Notes: generated by a model from the sequence alone, not told the origin. DNA of 42,582 nt from CAZCZZ01 sp964503335 (GCA_964503335.1 CAZCZZ010000031.1:1-42582), one strand, 5' to 3'; shown: positions 1 to 8,748, counted from the stretch's first letter. Translations and numbers: made by a program.

Positions 1-77
1 GCGCCCGTAGCTCAGTAGGACAGAGCACGGGATTTCTAATCCCGGGGTCGCAGGTTCGATCCCTGCCGGGCGCGCCA
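1..77 (+). tRNA. tRNA-Arg (anticodon TCT)
   Basis: A complete cloverleaf is visible. The acceptor stem GCGCCCG (1-7) pairs with CGGGCGC (67-73), the D stem is GCTC/GAGC, and the anticodon stem CGGGA/TCCCG encloses the loop TTTCTAA with anticodon TCT. The T-loop is TTCGATC. The 3' CCA is encoded (75-77) after discriminator G74. It reads AGA arginine codons. The promoter lies outside the window. The alanine racemase start codon follows only 15 nt after the CCA. Confidence 0.97.
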
Positions 78-92
78 GAATTTGCGCATACC

Positions 93-1202
93 GTGACCAA
101 TACGACCGTTTATATCGACCTCGCGGCCCTTGAAGAGAACGTGAAGGCTGCCATGGCCGGGCTGAAGCCTCCGACAGAACTCATGTTTGTGGTGAAGGCG
201 GATGCGTATGGACATGGAATGGGTCCCGTGGCCGCGCGAGCCCATGCTGCCGGGGTTCGCTGGTTTGTCGTGGCCCATGTTCATGAAGCGCTCGCGCTGC
301 GGCGCGTTGCGCCGGAAGCGCGCATTCTGATCATGGGTGCAGTCCGTGCGGATGATGTCCCGGCGCTTCTCGCCAGTCGCATCATGTGCGTCGTGGTCAG
401 CGAGAAGCACGGTAGGGGCATCAGTCTGGCCGCCGCGGCGTTGGGCCGTCGCATGCCGGTTCACCTGAAGATCGATACCGGAATGGGTCGATTGGGAGTG
501 CTCTGGGATCAAGCGGAGACTGCCTACCGGCAGCTTCTTCCCTTGAACGGTTTGGACATCCAGGGGGCTTGTACGCATTTTGCGTCGGTCGAACCCCGGA
601 AGGCCGCATTGGCGCCGAGTCAGTTTGAACGCTTCCGTGATGTTGTGACGGCGATGGAGAAGCAAGGTGGGCGACGTCTCTTCCGCCACGTATCCAGCAG
701 TCGTGCATTCCAGTACTACGCGGATTGGGATCTGGATGCCGTACGGCCCGGCATCATCCTCTACGGTTATGGTTCCGCAGAACGTGACATGAGGATCCGG
801 ACACGGCCGATCCTCCAGTGGCAAACGCGCGTGATCCAGGTCAAGAAGGTGCCCGCGGCGTATCCGATCGGCTATTACGGAACCTATGTGACGAGTGCGC
901 CCACGACGATCGCCACGCTGTCCGCGGGATATGCCGACGGCTATCACCGTGCGCTGGGCAACAAGGGCGTGGTTCTTATCCGCGGCCAGCGCTGCAACGT
1001 CGTGGGTCGAATCAGCATGAACTGGATCACGGTGGATTGCGGTCCTGATGCTGTTGTGGAGGAGGGCGATGAAGCCGTCCTTCTCGGTGAGCAGGCGGGA
1101 TCGGCCATTTGGGGCGACGAATTGGCGCGCATGGTCCGCACCATCCCGTATGAGATCCTGACCAGCATCAACAGCCAGGCTGAGCGCATCTACAACGGCT
1201 GA
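93..1202 (+). CDS. alr: alanine racemase
   Basis: A 369-residue fold-type III PLP enzyme that interconverts L- and D-alanine to supply D-Ala for peptidoglycan. The PLP lysine is K35 in VVKADAYGHG, and the catalytic tyrosine region appears as SAGYADGYHRALGNKG. The motif GRISMNWITVDC stands where many family members have an Asp after the Met; Asn here is a variant worth noting. Length is typical for Alr. The start is GTG at 93, because the conserved VYIDLAALEENV begins at residue 6 and leaves no room for a later start. No Shine-Dalgarno sequence precedes it, and the gene sits 15 nt after a tRNA, so expression may depend on the tRNA transcript. It converges with the next gene. Confidence 0.95.
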   Translation: MTNTTVYIDLAALEENVKAAMAGLKPPTELMFVVKADAYGHGMGPVAARAHAAGVRWFVVAHVHEALALRRVAPEARILIMGAVRADDVPALLASRIMCVVVSEKHGRGISLAAAALGRRMPVHLKIDTGMGRLGVLWDQAETAYRQLLPLNGLDIQGACTHFASVEPRKAALAPSQFERFRDVVTAMEKQGGRRLFRHVSSSRAFQYYADWDLDAVRPGIILYGYGSAERDMRIRTRPILQWQTRVIQVKKVPAAYPIGYYGTYVTSAPTTIATLSAGYADGYHRALGNKGVVLIRGQRCNVVGRISMNWITVDCGPDAVVEEGDEAVLLGEQAGSAIWGDELARMVRTIPYEILTSINSQAERIYNG

Positions 1203-1205
1203 GGT

Positions 1206-1439
1206 CTACCGATGCGTCCACCAATGCGCGGTGGCCGAGATGGCGCAAATTCCGACGGCGACCAGCGTGACCATGATGGTGAACCTGATCCGAGGCATGA
1301 CATCCGGGTCAGGGAGCTGATGTTGTAACATGAAGACGAAGAAGGTACCGACGAGCGCGATGCTCAGTGCCCACCACCACAGCCAGCCGGTTGGCGGGCG
1401 ATAGTCTTTTCCGGTTGGGGGCGTTGAAGAGCCAAACAT
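1206..1439 (-). CDS. small membrane protein, unknown function
   Basis: A 77-residue protein with two clear hydrophobic segments: WLWWWALSIALVGTFFVFML (about residues 18-37) and FTIMVTLVAVGICAISATA (about 53-71). They are joined by a short polar loop (QHQLPDPDVMPRIR). The N-terminus is Pro/Gly/Thr rich. It starts just 9 nt after the batE stop on the same strand, so it probably ends the bat operon, and it converges with alr with a 3-nt gap. I recognise no family. Coding status is supported by the tight packing and the membrane-protein composition. Confidence 0.6.
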   Translation of the reverse strand: MFGSSTPPTGKDYRPPTGWLWWWALSIALVGTFFVFMLQHQLPDPDVMPRIRFTIMVTLVAVGICAISATAHWWTHR

Positions 1440-1448
1440 ACCGCCAGT

Positions 1449-2207
1449 TTAGGCGTCATGCTTGTACTTCCAAGCATAGACTTCCTCGCACGCGGATTTC
1501 GGAATCCATCCGACGGATTCCCCGAGCCTGATGCGAAGCCAGTTGCCGGATTTCTCTTCGACTCGAACAATCGAGCCCTCGGATACTGCAAAATGTGGCG
1601 TGGACTTCTCAAGGGGTGCAAAGAGGGCCTGCTGGCCTTGCGCTATGACGACGGCTTCGGGCACCGACGATCTGTCCAACCAGAAGAAGACGCCACCCAG
1701 GGACACAAGCGCGCCCAGTCCGGCCGCGATCGCAGCGTTTCGCAGCAGGAGCCGCTTCCTCGATGAGAAGAGCATGCCTGCAAAAAGTGCTGCGGATATC
1801 CAGTAGAGGCTCACCGCTAGGGCGGACCATTCACCGCGGCTGAAACGCGATGCAAGGTGCGTCGACAGCGCCGTGTCCGGATCGGTCGCGCCGGCCTGCT
1901 GCATGGTAAAGCGAAGATTCGCCGACACTTCGGGGTCGCGCGGCGACAGGGTCCACGCCCTTCTGTAGTTCAGGACGGCCACGCCCAATTTCCCCTGCTT
2001 GAATGAGGTGTTCCCCATGTTGAAGAACAACTCGGGGGCCGCGAGCCCAGCCTTCAGAACATCGAGGTAGTGTCGCTCAGCTTCAGCAAAGTTTCCCGCA
2101 TCGTAGGCGGCTGCCGCGTCGGAAAAGGCCTTCGTGGGTTCACCCGCCCGAGCCGTTGTGAAAACGGATGCAAGCATCAAGAGGATGAGGAGGCGTGGGA
2201 CGGTCAT
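1449..2207 (-). CDS. batE: BatE-like TPR and SH3-domain membrane protein
   Basis: A 252-residue protein of the Bat operon. A signal peptide (first ~21 residues, ending TARAGE) is followed by TPR units (about 25-110, including AAYDAGNFAEAERHYLDVLK and LFFNMGNTSFKQGKLGVAVL). Two membrane segments follow (about 128-150 and 158-178). The C-terminal domain is SH3-like (about 185-245, with GSIVRVEEKSGNWLRIRLG and SVGWIPKS). The TPRs should face the periplasm and may scaffold partner proteins. Its ATG overlaps the batD stop by 4 nt (ATGA), indicating translational coupling. Aerotolerance or envelope-stress roles are known for Bat genes in Bacteroides and Leptospira; the exact biochemical role is unknown. 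Confidence 0.85.
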   Translation of the reverse strand: MTVPRLLILLMLASVFTTARAGEPTKAFSDAAAAYDAGNFAEAERHYLDVLKAGLAAPELFFNMGNTSFKQGKLGVAVLNYRRAWTLSPRDPEVSANLRFTMQQAGATDPDTALSTHLASRFSRGEWSALAVSLYWISAALFAGMLFSSRKRLLLRNAAIAAGLGALVSLGGVFFWLDRSSVPEAVVIAQGQQALFAPLEKSTPHFAVSEGSIVRVEEKSGNWLRIRLGESVGWIPKSACEEVYAWKYKHDA

Positions 2208-4021
2208 GATAGCCTCACTTTCTCACAGTAGTTCAGCATGCTTCCGAGTGTGGCCACTTGCGTCCTGGCCTCCTCGATTTCGGGAGCTGTCCAGGGCGAA
2301 GCGCTGTTCCTGCTGAAGCGTTCGAGGTCGCAGCGGGCCGCGATGGATTCGATATCGCCTATCTTCGCCGGATCGGCGCCGGCCTTGCGAAGTCGTGCAG
2401 CGATCATGTCGACGGATACTTCGCCGGGAGCGAGATTGAAGCGATTGCCGAAGTAGCCGGAGATCGCCCTCCAAAGCGCTTCGTAGAAAGCAGCGCGATT
2501 TCCTGCCGCCAGCGCGGTTTCCGCGTCCCGGATGGCAGCACGCGCGCTCTTGGGTGCCACGAGCCTGCGTGCCAGGGATACGTTGCGCGTCAGTTGATCG
2601 CGCCTGCGCAAGAAGAAGAAAAGAAACGCCAACGCGACAGGCGGAAGGGCCTGAACAGCAAGGACTCCAGTCGATTCAAACCAGAACGGCCTGGTCGTGT
2701 GGATCCATCGGGATGGCGAGGCTTTTAGGTATCCGATGTCCATGCCGAGATACTTGGTCTCTCCATAGGACGATGACGCCGCGGCCGCACCTACAATCTG
2801 AGCCGCCATGTTTGTAGGTCCTTCCACTTGAATCGTGAACGGCCCGCGGGTCTTCTTTTCGTAGACGCCTTTCGCGGGGTCAAAGTAGGCGAAGGTCAAT
2901 GCCGGCAGATTCGTGGCGAGGCCTGTTCGGGGAATGATCACCTGCTCAAAGAGTACGCGTCCTTCACCGCGTTGGTCGTCGATCTCGCGCGACACGAGCT
3001 TCGGTTCGTAGATGCGGAATTGATCGCCCTCGACCCACTGGGGTGGGGAAACCACGTCGATGTTGCCCCGTCCGGACAGTGCAAAGGTAACCGTGACAGG
3101 ATCGCCAGCCTTGATGGCATTCGGCTTCAATGCGACGTCGAAATCGAACTCACCTACAGCGCCGCTGTATTCGACGGGCCGGCCTTCGGCGGGCAGGGCA
3201 TTGACGGTAAAGGAAAGCGGTGTCGGGGCGAGGTCGTAGGGGCGAACTTCGTTTCCGCCGAAGAAGATCTCATCAAAGAAGCTGTCGCCAAATCTTGAGG
3301 ACCGGCTCCGGTCGCGCGGTATGACGATGCCGACGCGAAGCGTCGGTGCGAGGTTGAAGGGCCCCGCTGTAAGGGCCGCGGCGCGTGTGCGGTATCTGCG
3401 CACATCGAAGACTTCTCCACGGACGACTTCGCGAGTGCCCTGAATCTCCTGGAACTGCTGCAAGCGTAAGCCCGTCTGGTCCAAGCCCCCGATCTGCAAC
3501 TCTCGTGTGAGATTGAGACCCTTCGAGTAGACGGACAGGATGATCTCGAAAGACTGCTGGGGGTAAAGGTTTGTCGGGACGATCTCCATGCGACTGAACA
3601 GCAGGTCGGATAGGGTTTGGCCTTCCGCGGATCCCTGTTGTCCCGGCGCGACGATTTCCACGGGCACGGCAGGAAGGTCAATTACCTTGCCATCCAGTTC
3701 ATAACGAAAGGGCCCGATCTGGAATTTCCCCGTCTGCGTGGATTGCAGGGCGAAGGTGTAGGTGATCGAACTTCCGCCGCCGCCTGATCCGAACGAGATG
3801 CTGGTCTGGCGTCCCGTGGACCTTACCTGGAATCCCGGGATTTGCGGCAGGCTCGGTTGAGGTGCGGACGACTCACCCTCAATGATGAACGACAAGCGTA
3901 ACGGCTCCCCGAGCCGCGCGATCCTGGGTTCGACATCCATCCTGACGTCGGCGCCCGAAGAGACTGACGCGCCGAGGAGTAGTAGCATTGCCAGGACTTT
4001 GATCGCGCTACGCATTTCCAT
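2204..4021 (-). CDS. batD: BatD-like membrane protein
   Basis: A protein of about 605 residues with a signal peptide (KVLAMLLLLGASVSSGADV) and then a long beta-rich periplasmic region. Segments such as PRIARLGEPLRLSFIIEG, ITYTFALQSTQTGKFQIGPF and LSVYSKGLNLTRELQIGG are typical of BatD (Ig-like repeats). One membrane segment, GVLAVQALPPVALAFLFFFLRRR, precedes an alpha-helical cytoplasmic tail. I chose ATG 4021 because it overlaps the upstream stop as TGATG and has AAGGA about six bases before it; TTG and GTG lie slightly upstream in frame. It sits between the batB/C fusion and batE, and probably forms the periplasmic face of the VWA complex. Confidence 0.88.
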   Translation of the reverse strand: MEMRSAIKVLAMLLLLGASVSSGADVRMDVEPRIARLGEPLRLSFIIEGESSAPQPSLPQIPGFQVRSTGRQTSISFGSGGGGSSITYTFALQSTQTGKFQIGPFRYELDGKVIDLPAVPVEIVAPGQQGSAEGQTLSDLLFSRMEIVPTNLYPQQSFEIILSVYSKGLNLTRELQIGGLDQTGLRLQQFQEIQGTREVVRGEVFDVRRYRTRAAALTAGPFNLAPTLRVGIVIPRDRSRSSRFGDSFFDEIFFGGNEVRPYDLAPTPLSFTVNALPAEGRPVEYSGAVGEFDFDVALKPNAIKAGDPVTVTFALSGRGNIDVVSPPQWVEGDQFRIYEPKLVSREIDDQRGEGRVLFEQVIIPRTGLATNLPALTFAYFDPAKGVYEKKTRGPFTIQVEGPTNMAAQIVGAAAASSSYGETKYLGMDIGYLKASPSRWIHTTRPFWFESTGVLAVQALPPVALAFLFFFLRRRDQLTRNVSLARRLVAPKSARAAIRDAETALAAGNRAAFYEALWRAISGYFGNRFNLAPGEVSVDMIAARLRKAGADPAKIGDIESIAARCDLERFSRNSASPWTAPEIEEARTQVATLGSMLNYCEKVRLS

Positions 4022-5892
4022 CACCAATCCTTTTCGACGGGCACGGGACGTCCCATGATCAGTCGAATCTGTTCGCGCGAAGCTTGTTCGCGCTTTCTCA
4101 TCGCGTCGAGCATAAGCCTCGCCTCTTCCTGCGTCATTTCGCCCTGAAGCTCCTGCGTCGGCTGTGCCCCTTCCTCGCGGGGATCTTTCTCATCACCTTC
4201 ACCCGATTGGCCGGCCTTCTCTTCCTTCTCATCAGGCTCAGGCTTCTCCTGTTGTTCCTGGTCGGGCTGCTCCTGCTTCTCGCCGTCTTTCGAAGACTCC
4301 TGATCGCCTTGTTGCTTGTCCTGCTGATCGTCTTTCTGGTCTTCTTTGTTTTCGTCCTGCTGCTTGTCTTCCTGTGATTGCGATTCTTGCTTCTTGAGTT
4401 CTTCCTCGACGAGTTTCTTCATCTCGCGGGTCACTTCGTAGTTTACCTTCGTGTCGATGTCGCCCGGGTCGAGCGCCATGGCGTTCTCCAGGGTGGACAA
4501 CGCCTCGGCCAGCGTCTGCGAGGCCGGCTTCAATTGCTGCTCCTCAGCCTGGGCTTTGCCCTTGCCGAGCAGGGCACTGCCCCGGTTGTAGTGCGCTTTG
4601 TGCTGCAGCTTCATGTCGGACGTGCGTGTGGCATCGGCATAGGCCGTGGCCGCCTCGTCCCATCGTCCCGCCTTAAACAGCGCGTTGCCTTGATTGTAAC
4701 GAGCCACGGCGGGGTCCAGTTTCGCCTCCCCGGCGCCATCGGCAGCCTCCTCGAAACGCAGGGCCGCGTCGTCGAAGGCTTGCGTCTCAAAGGCGCTGAT
4801 TCCTTTCGACATGGCGTCTTGAGGCGTGGCCCCGATGGCGCCTGTGCCGAAAGGGATGAAGAGGGATGCCACCACCACTTTCGCTATGCCGATGCGTGCC
4901 CGCCCATTGCCAAGGATTGCTTCGCAGGCGAGGAAGAAGAGTCCGATCGCCAGAAACCATGCAAAGCGATCCTCGTAGGCCTTCACCATCTTGCTTTCCT
5001 GCTCATCCCGCTTCAGGTGCGAAAGGTGCTCCATAAAGAGTCGGTCCAGGCCTGAATCGCCGGGAGCTGACCGGACGTACGCGCCACCCGTTTCCGAGGC
5101 GAGGGAGCGCAGGACATCATCCTTCAGCGATGACTTGATGACATTGCCGCTCCGGTCCTTGAGGAATGCGGTGCGACCCGACTCGTCGGCGACCGGGATC
5201 AACTCGCCGTCACTGGAGCCGATCCCGATGCTGTACACCCGGATTCCGAGCTTCTTCAGCTCCTGCGCAAGTGACTCCGGTTTGCCTTCGTGATCCTCGC
5301 CGTCGGTTATGAGCAGGATCACCTTGTCGGCGGTGCTTTCCTTCTCGAAGCTGTCCATCGCCGTTCTCAAAGCCTGCTCGATGGCCGTTCCGCCGCGCGG
5401 GATGATCCCTGCGTATACATCATCGAGCGTGAGCAGGAGTGCCGCGTAGTCGATGGTCAGCGGACACTGGAGAAAGCTGCTTCCGGCGAACGCGACGAGG
5501 CCGATCCGGTCGCCCTTCAGCTGCCCCACAAGGTCCCGGATTCCCCACTTGGCCTGCTGCAGGCGGTTCGGCTTGATGTCTTCGGCGAGCATGCTGCGGG
5601 AGGTGTCGAGGACGACGATCATGTCCAGTCCTCGCCGCTTCACTTCCTGCCACTGGAATCCCCACTGCGGTCGCGCCAGCGTGATGGTCACGAATGCCAT
5701 GCCGATGAGCCACAGCGAGAGCTTCAAGCCGTGGTTGGGCTTTTTCCATCCGGGAATGAGTTGAGTCATGACGGCAGGGTCCACGAGTTGGGCCGCCGCG
5801 GTCATTCGTCGCTTGAGGAGCCAGAACAGGAGGAACCCGGCCGGAACCAGAAGCCAGAGAAGGTGCAGTGCTTGAGGGTGTCCCCAGTTCAT
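4021..5892 (-). CDS. batB: BatB-BatC fusion: VWA-domain membrane protein with TPR and charged tail
   Basis: A 623-residue protein. Two N-terminal membrane helices (about 8-26 and 57-73) precede a von Willebrand A domain (about 88-285) with an intact MIDAS motif DTSRS (96-100). A membrane pair follows (about 310-328 and 333-352). TPR repeats (about 355-490, with ARYNQGNALFKAGRWDEAAT) come next. After them is an extremely polar segment of roughly 100 residues made almost wholly of E, Q, D, K and S, and a short C-terminal helix ending GRPVPVEKDW. In many genomes BatB and BatC are separate proteins; here they are one chain. The VWA domain is expected to be cytoplasmic or periplasmic next to the membrane and metal-binding. 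Confidence 0.9.
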   Translation of the reverse strand: MNWGHPQALHLLWLLVPAGFLLFWLLKRRMTAAAQLVDPAVMTQLIPGWKKPNHGLKLSLWLIGMAFVTITLARPQWGFQWQEVKRRGLDMIVVLDTSRSMLAEDIKPNRLQQAKWGIRDLVGQLKGDRIGLVAFAGSSFLQCPLTIDYAALLLTLDDVYAGIIPRGGTAIEQALRTAMDSFEKESTADKVILLITDGEDHEGKPESLAQELKKLGIRVYSIGIGSSDGELIPVADESGRTAFLKDRSGNVIKSSLKDDVLRSLASETGGAYVRSAPGDSGLDRLFMEHLSHLKRDEQESKMVKAYEDRFAWFLAIGLFFLACEAILGNGRARIGIAKVVVASLFIPFGTGAIGATPQDAMSKGISAFETQAFDDAALRFEEAADGAGEAKLDPAVARYNQGNALFKAGRWDEAATAYADATRTSDMKLQHKAHYNRGSALLGKGKAQAEEQQLKPASQTLAEALSTLENAMALDPGDIDTKVNYEVTREMKKLVEEELKKQESQSQEDKQQDENKEDQKDDQQDKQQGDQESSKDGEKQEQPDQEQQEKPEPDEKEEKAGQSGEGDEKDPREEGAQPTQELQGEMTQEEARLMLDAMRKREQASREQIRLIMGRPVPVEKDW

Positions 5893-5894
5893 CG

Positions 5895-6890
5895 CTACGG
5901 GATCCTCCCCATGCGCGACAGGGCCAGCAGGCGCTCAAGACCTAGGCAGAAGATGCCGGCAAGCACCAGTGGCGCGAATCGCTCTTCGAAACGAGTAAAC
6001 TGCTGGACCTCAATCTCGGTCTTTTCCAGCTTGTCGATTTCCTCGTAGACCTTTTGAAGTGACTCGAGATCCGTGGCGCGGAAGTAGCGCCCCCCCGTGG
6101 CCTCGGCGATCTTCGTCAACGTGGCATCATCGATGTCCGATTGCTGCCGGATATACCGCTTGCCGCCAAAGGCGTCCTGCACGGGCATTGTCACGATCCC
6201 AGACGCGCCGGCGCCCACGGTGTAGATCTTGATGCCCAGGGCCTTCGCCGCCATTGCGGAATTTTCGGGCGTAAGATCGCCAGCGTTGTTGATTCCGTCC
6301 GTGAGAAGGACCACCACTTTGCTCTTGGCCTTGCTCTCACGCAGACGGTTCACGGCTGATGCGATGGCCGTTCCGATTGCAGTGCCGTCTTCGAGCATGC
6401 CGGTCTGGATCATGTCCATGCGCTGCAGCAGCCAGCCGTGGTCGAGGGTCAGGGGCGATACGGAGTAGGGCAGACCCGAGAACGCCACCATGCCGAGCCG
6501 GTCATGCGGACGCTTTCCAATGAAATCGCGGATGACCTGTTTTGCGGCGGCGAGCCGGTCGATTTCCTTGGTGGAAGTCGAGAAGTCGATTGCGCGCATG
6601 GAGGTGGAGACGTCGACGAGGAGAACGATATCGACGGCCTCGGTCTTCATCGTGCTTTCTTCGAGACCCCTCTGCGGCCGTGCCAGCGCCACGACCAGGA
6701 AGGCGAGGCCCAGGCCGAACAGCAGGGGGAGGAGCGGTTGAACGATGACTGCGAAGGACGGCGGGATCCGCTTGAGTGAGTCCCCGTCGCTGTATCGAAT
6801 AGCGGCGCGCTTCTGCGAACCGTGTCGCAACTTGATCAGCAGCGGTATCAGCAGGAGTAGCAGCAGCAGCCAGGGATGGCGGAGGATCAT
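5895..6890 (-). CDS. batA: BatA-like VWA-domain membrane protein
   Basis: A 331-residue protein. N-terminal helix LLLLLLLIPLLIKL and a second helix (about 50-70) ending in the BatA/BatB signature ALARPQRG lead into a VWA domain (about 85-285) with MIDAS DVSTS (93-97). A C-terminal membrane helix lies at about 305-322. It is a paralogue of the first half of the adjacent batB/C product, sharing the ARPQ motif, the VAF(A/S)G strand and the LLTDG motif. The gap to batB/C is 2 nt, and its start overlaps the upstream stop as ATGA. It likely heterodimerises with BatB under MoxR control, as proposed for MoxR/Bat systems. Confidence 0.92.
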   Translation of the reverse strand: MILRHPWLLLLLLLIPLLIKLRHGSQKRAAIRYSDGDSLKRIPPSFAVIVQPLLPLLFGLGLAFLVVALARPQRGLEESTMKTEAVDIVLLVDVSTSMRAIDFSTSTKEIDRLAAAKQVIRDFIGKRPHDRLGMVAFSGLPYSVSPLTLDHGWLLQRMDMIQTGMLEDGTAIGTAIASAVNRLRESKAKSKVVVLLTDGINNAGDLTPENSAMAAKALGIKIYTVGAGASGIVTMPVQDAFGGKRYIRQQSDIDDATLTKIAEATGGRYFRATDLESLQKVYEEIDKLEKTEIEVQQFTRFEERFAPLVLAGIFCLGLERLLALSRMGRIP

Positions 6891-7810
6891 GGCTTCACCT
6901 CCACGATAGCCGGCTGGGGAATGGTCTCGCGCACAAGTCGCTCCGCGGCCGCGAGCGCGGCCGACATGTCCTGCAGGGAGGGCTGGTGCCTAGCGAACTT
7001 TACCAGGTCGCACTGTTCCAGGAATTCGCTCACCAGCAACTGGTGATCAAGCGAGAGCAGGCGGGAGGAAGTGGCCTCGCGGATGAATTCCTCCGTGGTC
7101 TGTTCCGGCGCCTTGAGTCCGAAGCGCGCCTCGATGTAGGTACGGACGATTTGTGAGAGCTCCGTGTAGAAAAGGGCGATCTGCCCGCTCTCGGCGTAGC
7201 CTCGCTCCCGAAGGGCCTTCAACGCCGCCAGGGCCACATCGTGTGGCGGGATCGGCGGGGCGATCGGTCTTGCGGGCAGTGCCCCCTTCCGTCCACGCAT
7301 GAACAGGCCCATGAGCAGGGCGAGCAGCGCAATCAGGGCAAGAACGGCCGGGAGAATCCACCGGCTGCGATCGGGCCAGTGTGCGAGAGGCTTTAGATCG
7401 CGGGGCGTCGCATTGGTCCCATCGAGCAGGCTGACGACTGAAAGGGTGAGAAAGGGAAACGGCTTGCTCTGTTTGGTTCCATCCGCACCAACGCAAACAA
7501 CGTCATTGGAGGATAGGACGTGATCGCCGACCTCGAAGGTCGTGATGCGATACGTGGCTACGCCGCCCGTGGCACTGTGCTCGCGAACGATCAGGGCGGG
7601 ATTCGCAGAAAGATCGGGCCACTCGATGCGATGATTGGCTGGAACGGTCGCGGTAACGCGGAGCGTTATCTCGTCACCGATATGGATCGTGTTTGTGGAA
7701 AGCGCCGCGGCGACGTCGAACGTCGTGGGCGACGTCGCGGGGGTATCCTTTCTTGCGCACCCCGTGCACGATAGAGCTCCTGCGAGAATTGTGAGGAGGA
7801 CGTATTTCAT
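6887..7810 (-). CDS. Bat-operon lipoprotein with DUF4381-like layout
   Basis: A 307-residue protein. The N-terminus carries a lipoprotein-type signal (ILAGALSCTGCARKD; either Cys15 or Cys18 could be lipidated). A beta-rich domain (about 25-140) with DEITLRVTATVPANHRIEWP resembles the Ig-like modules of BatD. One membrane helix (ILPAVLALIALLALLMGLFM, about 152-171) is followed by a helical domain (about 190-300). In many bacteria an open frame at this place in the operon, between the DUF58 gene and batA, encodes a DUF4381-type protein. It overlaps both neighbours by ATGA. A lipid anchor plus an internal helix is unusual; alternatively the N-terminus is just a cleaved signal peptide. Confidence 0.75.
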   Translation of the reverse strand: MKYVLLTILAGALSCTGCARKDTPATSPTTFDVAAALSTNTIHIGDEITLRVTATVPANHRIEWPDLSANPALIVREHSATGGVATYRITTFEVGDHVLSSNDVVCVGADGTKQSKPFPFLTLSVVSLLDGTNATPRDLKPLAHWPDRSRWILPAVLALIALLALLMGLFMRGRKGALPARPIAPPIPPHDVALAALKALRERGYAESGQIALFYTELSQIVRTYIEARFGLKAPEQTTEEFIREATSSRLLSLDHQLLVSEFLEQCDLVKFARHQPSLQDMSAALAAAERLVRETIPQPAIVEVKP

Positions 7811-8688
7811 GCGCTGAGTCTCCTCTCGCGCACGCGGAAGAAGCGGATCAGTTCCTTCAGGTAGGGCTCGCCCGCATGGACTTCGATGGCATCTACTCCG
7901 GAGGTGCGGAGCAGGGAGAGCAACTCGCGACGGCGCTGGCCATACATCTCCGCGATCATACGTCGCGTCGCGGCATCCGAAGTGTCCACGAGCGCGCGAT
8001 CACCCGTCTCTGCATCAAACCACTCCACGACGCCCGCCGAAGGCCACGCCTGTTCGCGCTTGTCATCGACAATGACGCCGGTGAGGTCGTGCCGGCGCGC
8101 AGTCACCTTCAGTGCTTGGCGAAAATCGCGGTCGAGGAAGTCGCTGACCAGGAACGCGACGGTGCGTCGTGCCGATACATGGTTGAGGAAGTTGAGGGCA
8201 GGCGCGATGGCGGTGCCGGCTTGCTTGGGTGTGTACTGAAGGACATCCCGGACCACGCGAAGCACGTGACGAGGGCCTTTGCGTGGCGGTATGTAGTGTT
8301 CGACGTCCTTCGAGAAGAGAATCAATCCGACGCGATCGTTGTTACGAATCGCGGCGAAGGCCATGACTGCGGCGATCTCCGCTGCGAGGTCCTTCTTGAA
8401 CTGCTTCGAGCTTCCGAATTGCTGCGACGCGCTGATATCGACGAGAAGCATGACGGTCAGTTCACGCTCCTCGACGTACTTCTTGATGAAGGGGTGGCCC
8501 ATGCGGGCCGTGACATTCCAATCGATGGACCGGATATCGTCGCCGGGGACGTATTCGCGCACCTCATCGAATTCCATGCCCTGGCCCTTGAATACGCTGT
8601 GGTACTGGCCCGCAAAGACATCCGTCACGAGACGCGAGGTGCGGATCTCGATCTGGCGGATCTTCTTGAGTATCTCGGCGGGGATCAT
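7807..8688 (-). CDS. DUF58 domain protein (VWA-like, MoxR-associated)
   Basis: A 293-residue soluble protein of the DUF58 family. The family signature is visible around residues 38-66 (EFDEVREYVPGDDIRSIDWN), with the VWA-like strand VMLLVDISASQQFGSS containing a DISAS MIDAS motif. Members are found beside moxR and bat genes and are thought to act with the MoxR ATPase. It overlaps the lipoprotein gene downstream by 4 nt. An 81-nt gap with a repeat hairpin separates it from moxR upstream. The start at 8688 (MIPAEILKKIRQIEI) matches the usual N-terminus of the family. Confidence 0.93.
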   Translation of the reverse strand: MIPAEILKKIRQIEIRTSRLVTDVFAGQYHSVFKGQGMEFDEVREYVPGDDIRSIDWNVTARMGHPFIKKYVEERELTVMLLVDISASQQFGSSKQFKKDLAAEIAAVMAFAAIRNNDRVGLILFSKDVEHYIPPRKGPRHVLRVVRDVLQYTPKQAGTAIAPALNFLNHVSARRTVAFLVSDFLDRDFRQALKVTARRHDLTGVIVDDKREQAWPSAGVVEWFDAETGDRALVDTSDAATRRMIAEMYGQRRRELLSLLRTSGVDAIEVHAGEPYLKELIRFFRVRERRLSA

Positions 8689-8694
8689 GGGAAA

Positions 8695-8748
8695 ATGGTT
8701 GATGGTTGATGGTTAATGGCTGAGGTGGCTGCATGAACCATCAACCAT
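8695..8748. repeat. ATGGTTG-type repeat hairpin between moxR and the DUF58 gene
   Basis: ATGGTTGATGGTT (8695-8707, overlapping a second copy at 8702-8714) is the exact reverse complement of AACCATCAACCAT (8736-8748), so a 13-bp stem can form around a loop of roughly 21-28 nt. The left side is a short tandem array of the unit GATGGTT. It fills most of the only real gap in the bat operon. No T-run follows, so it is not a standard intrinsic terminator. It could be an mRNA-stability element or a dispersed genomic repeat. Confidence 0.75.

Noticed and set aside
36..947. Long open frame on the minus strand opposite alr
   Set aside because: It overlaps the tRNA and a clear alr gene, and its translation is Arg/His-rich, typical of a GC-rich shadow frame.
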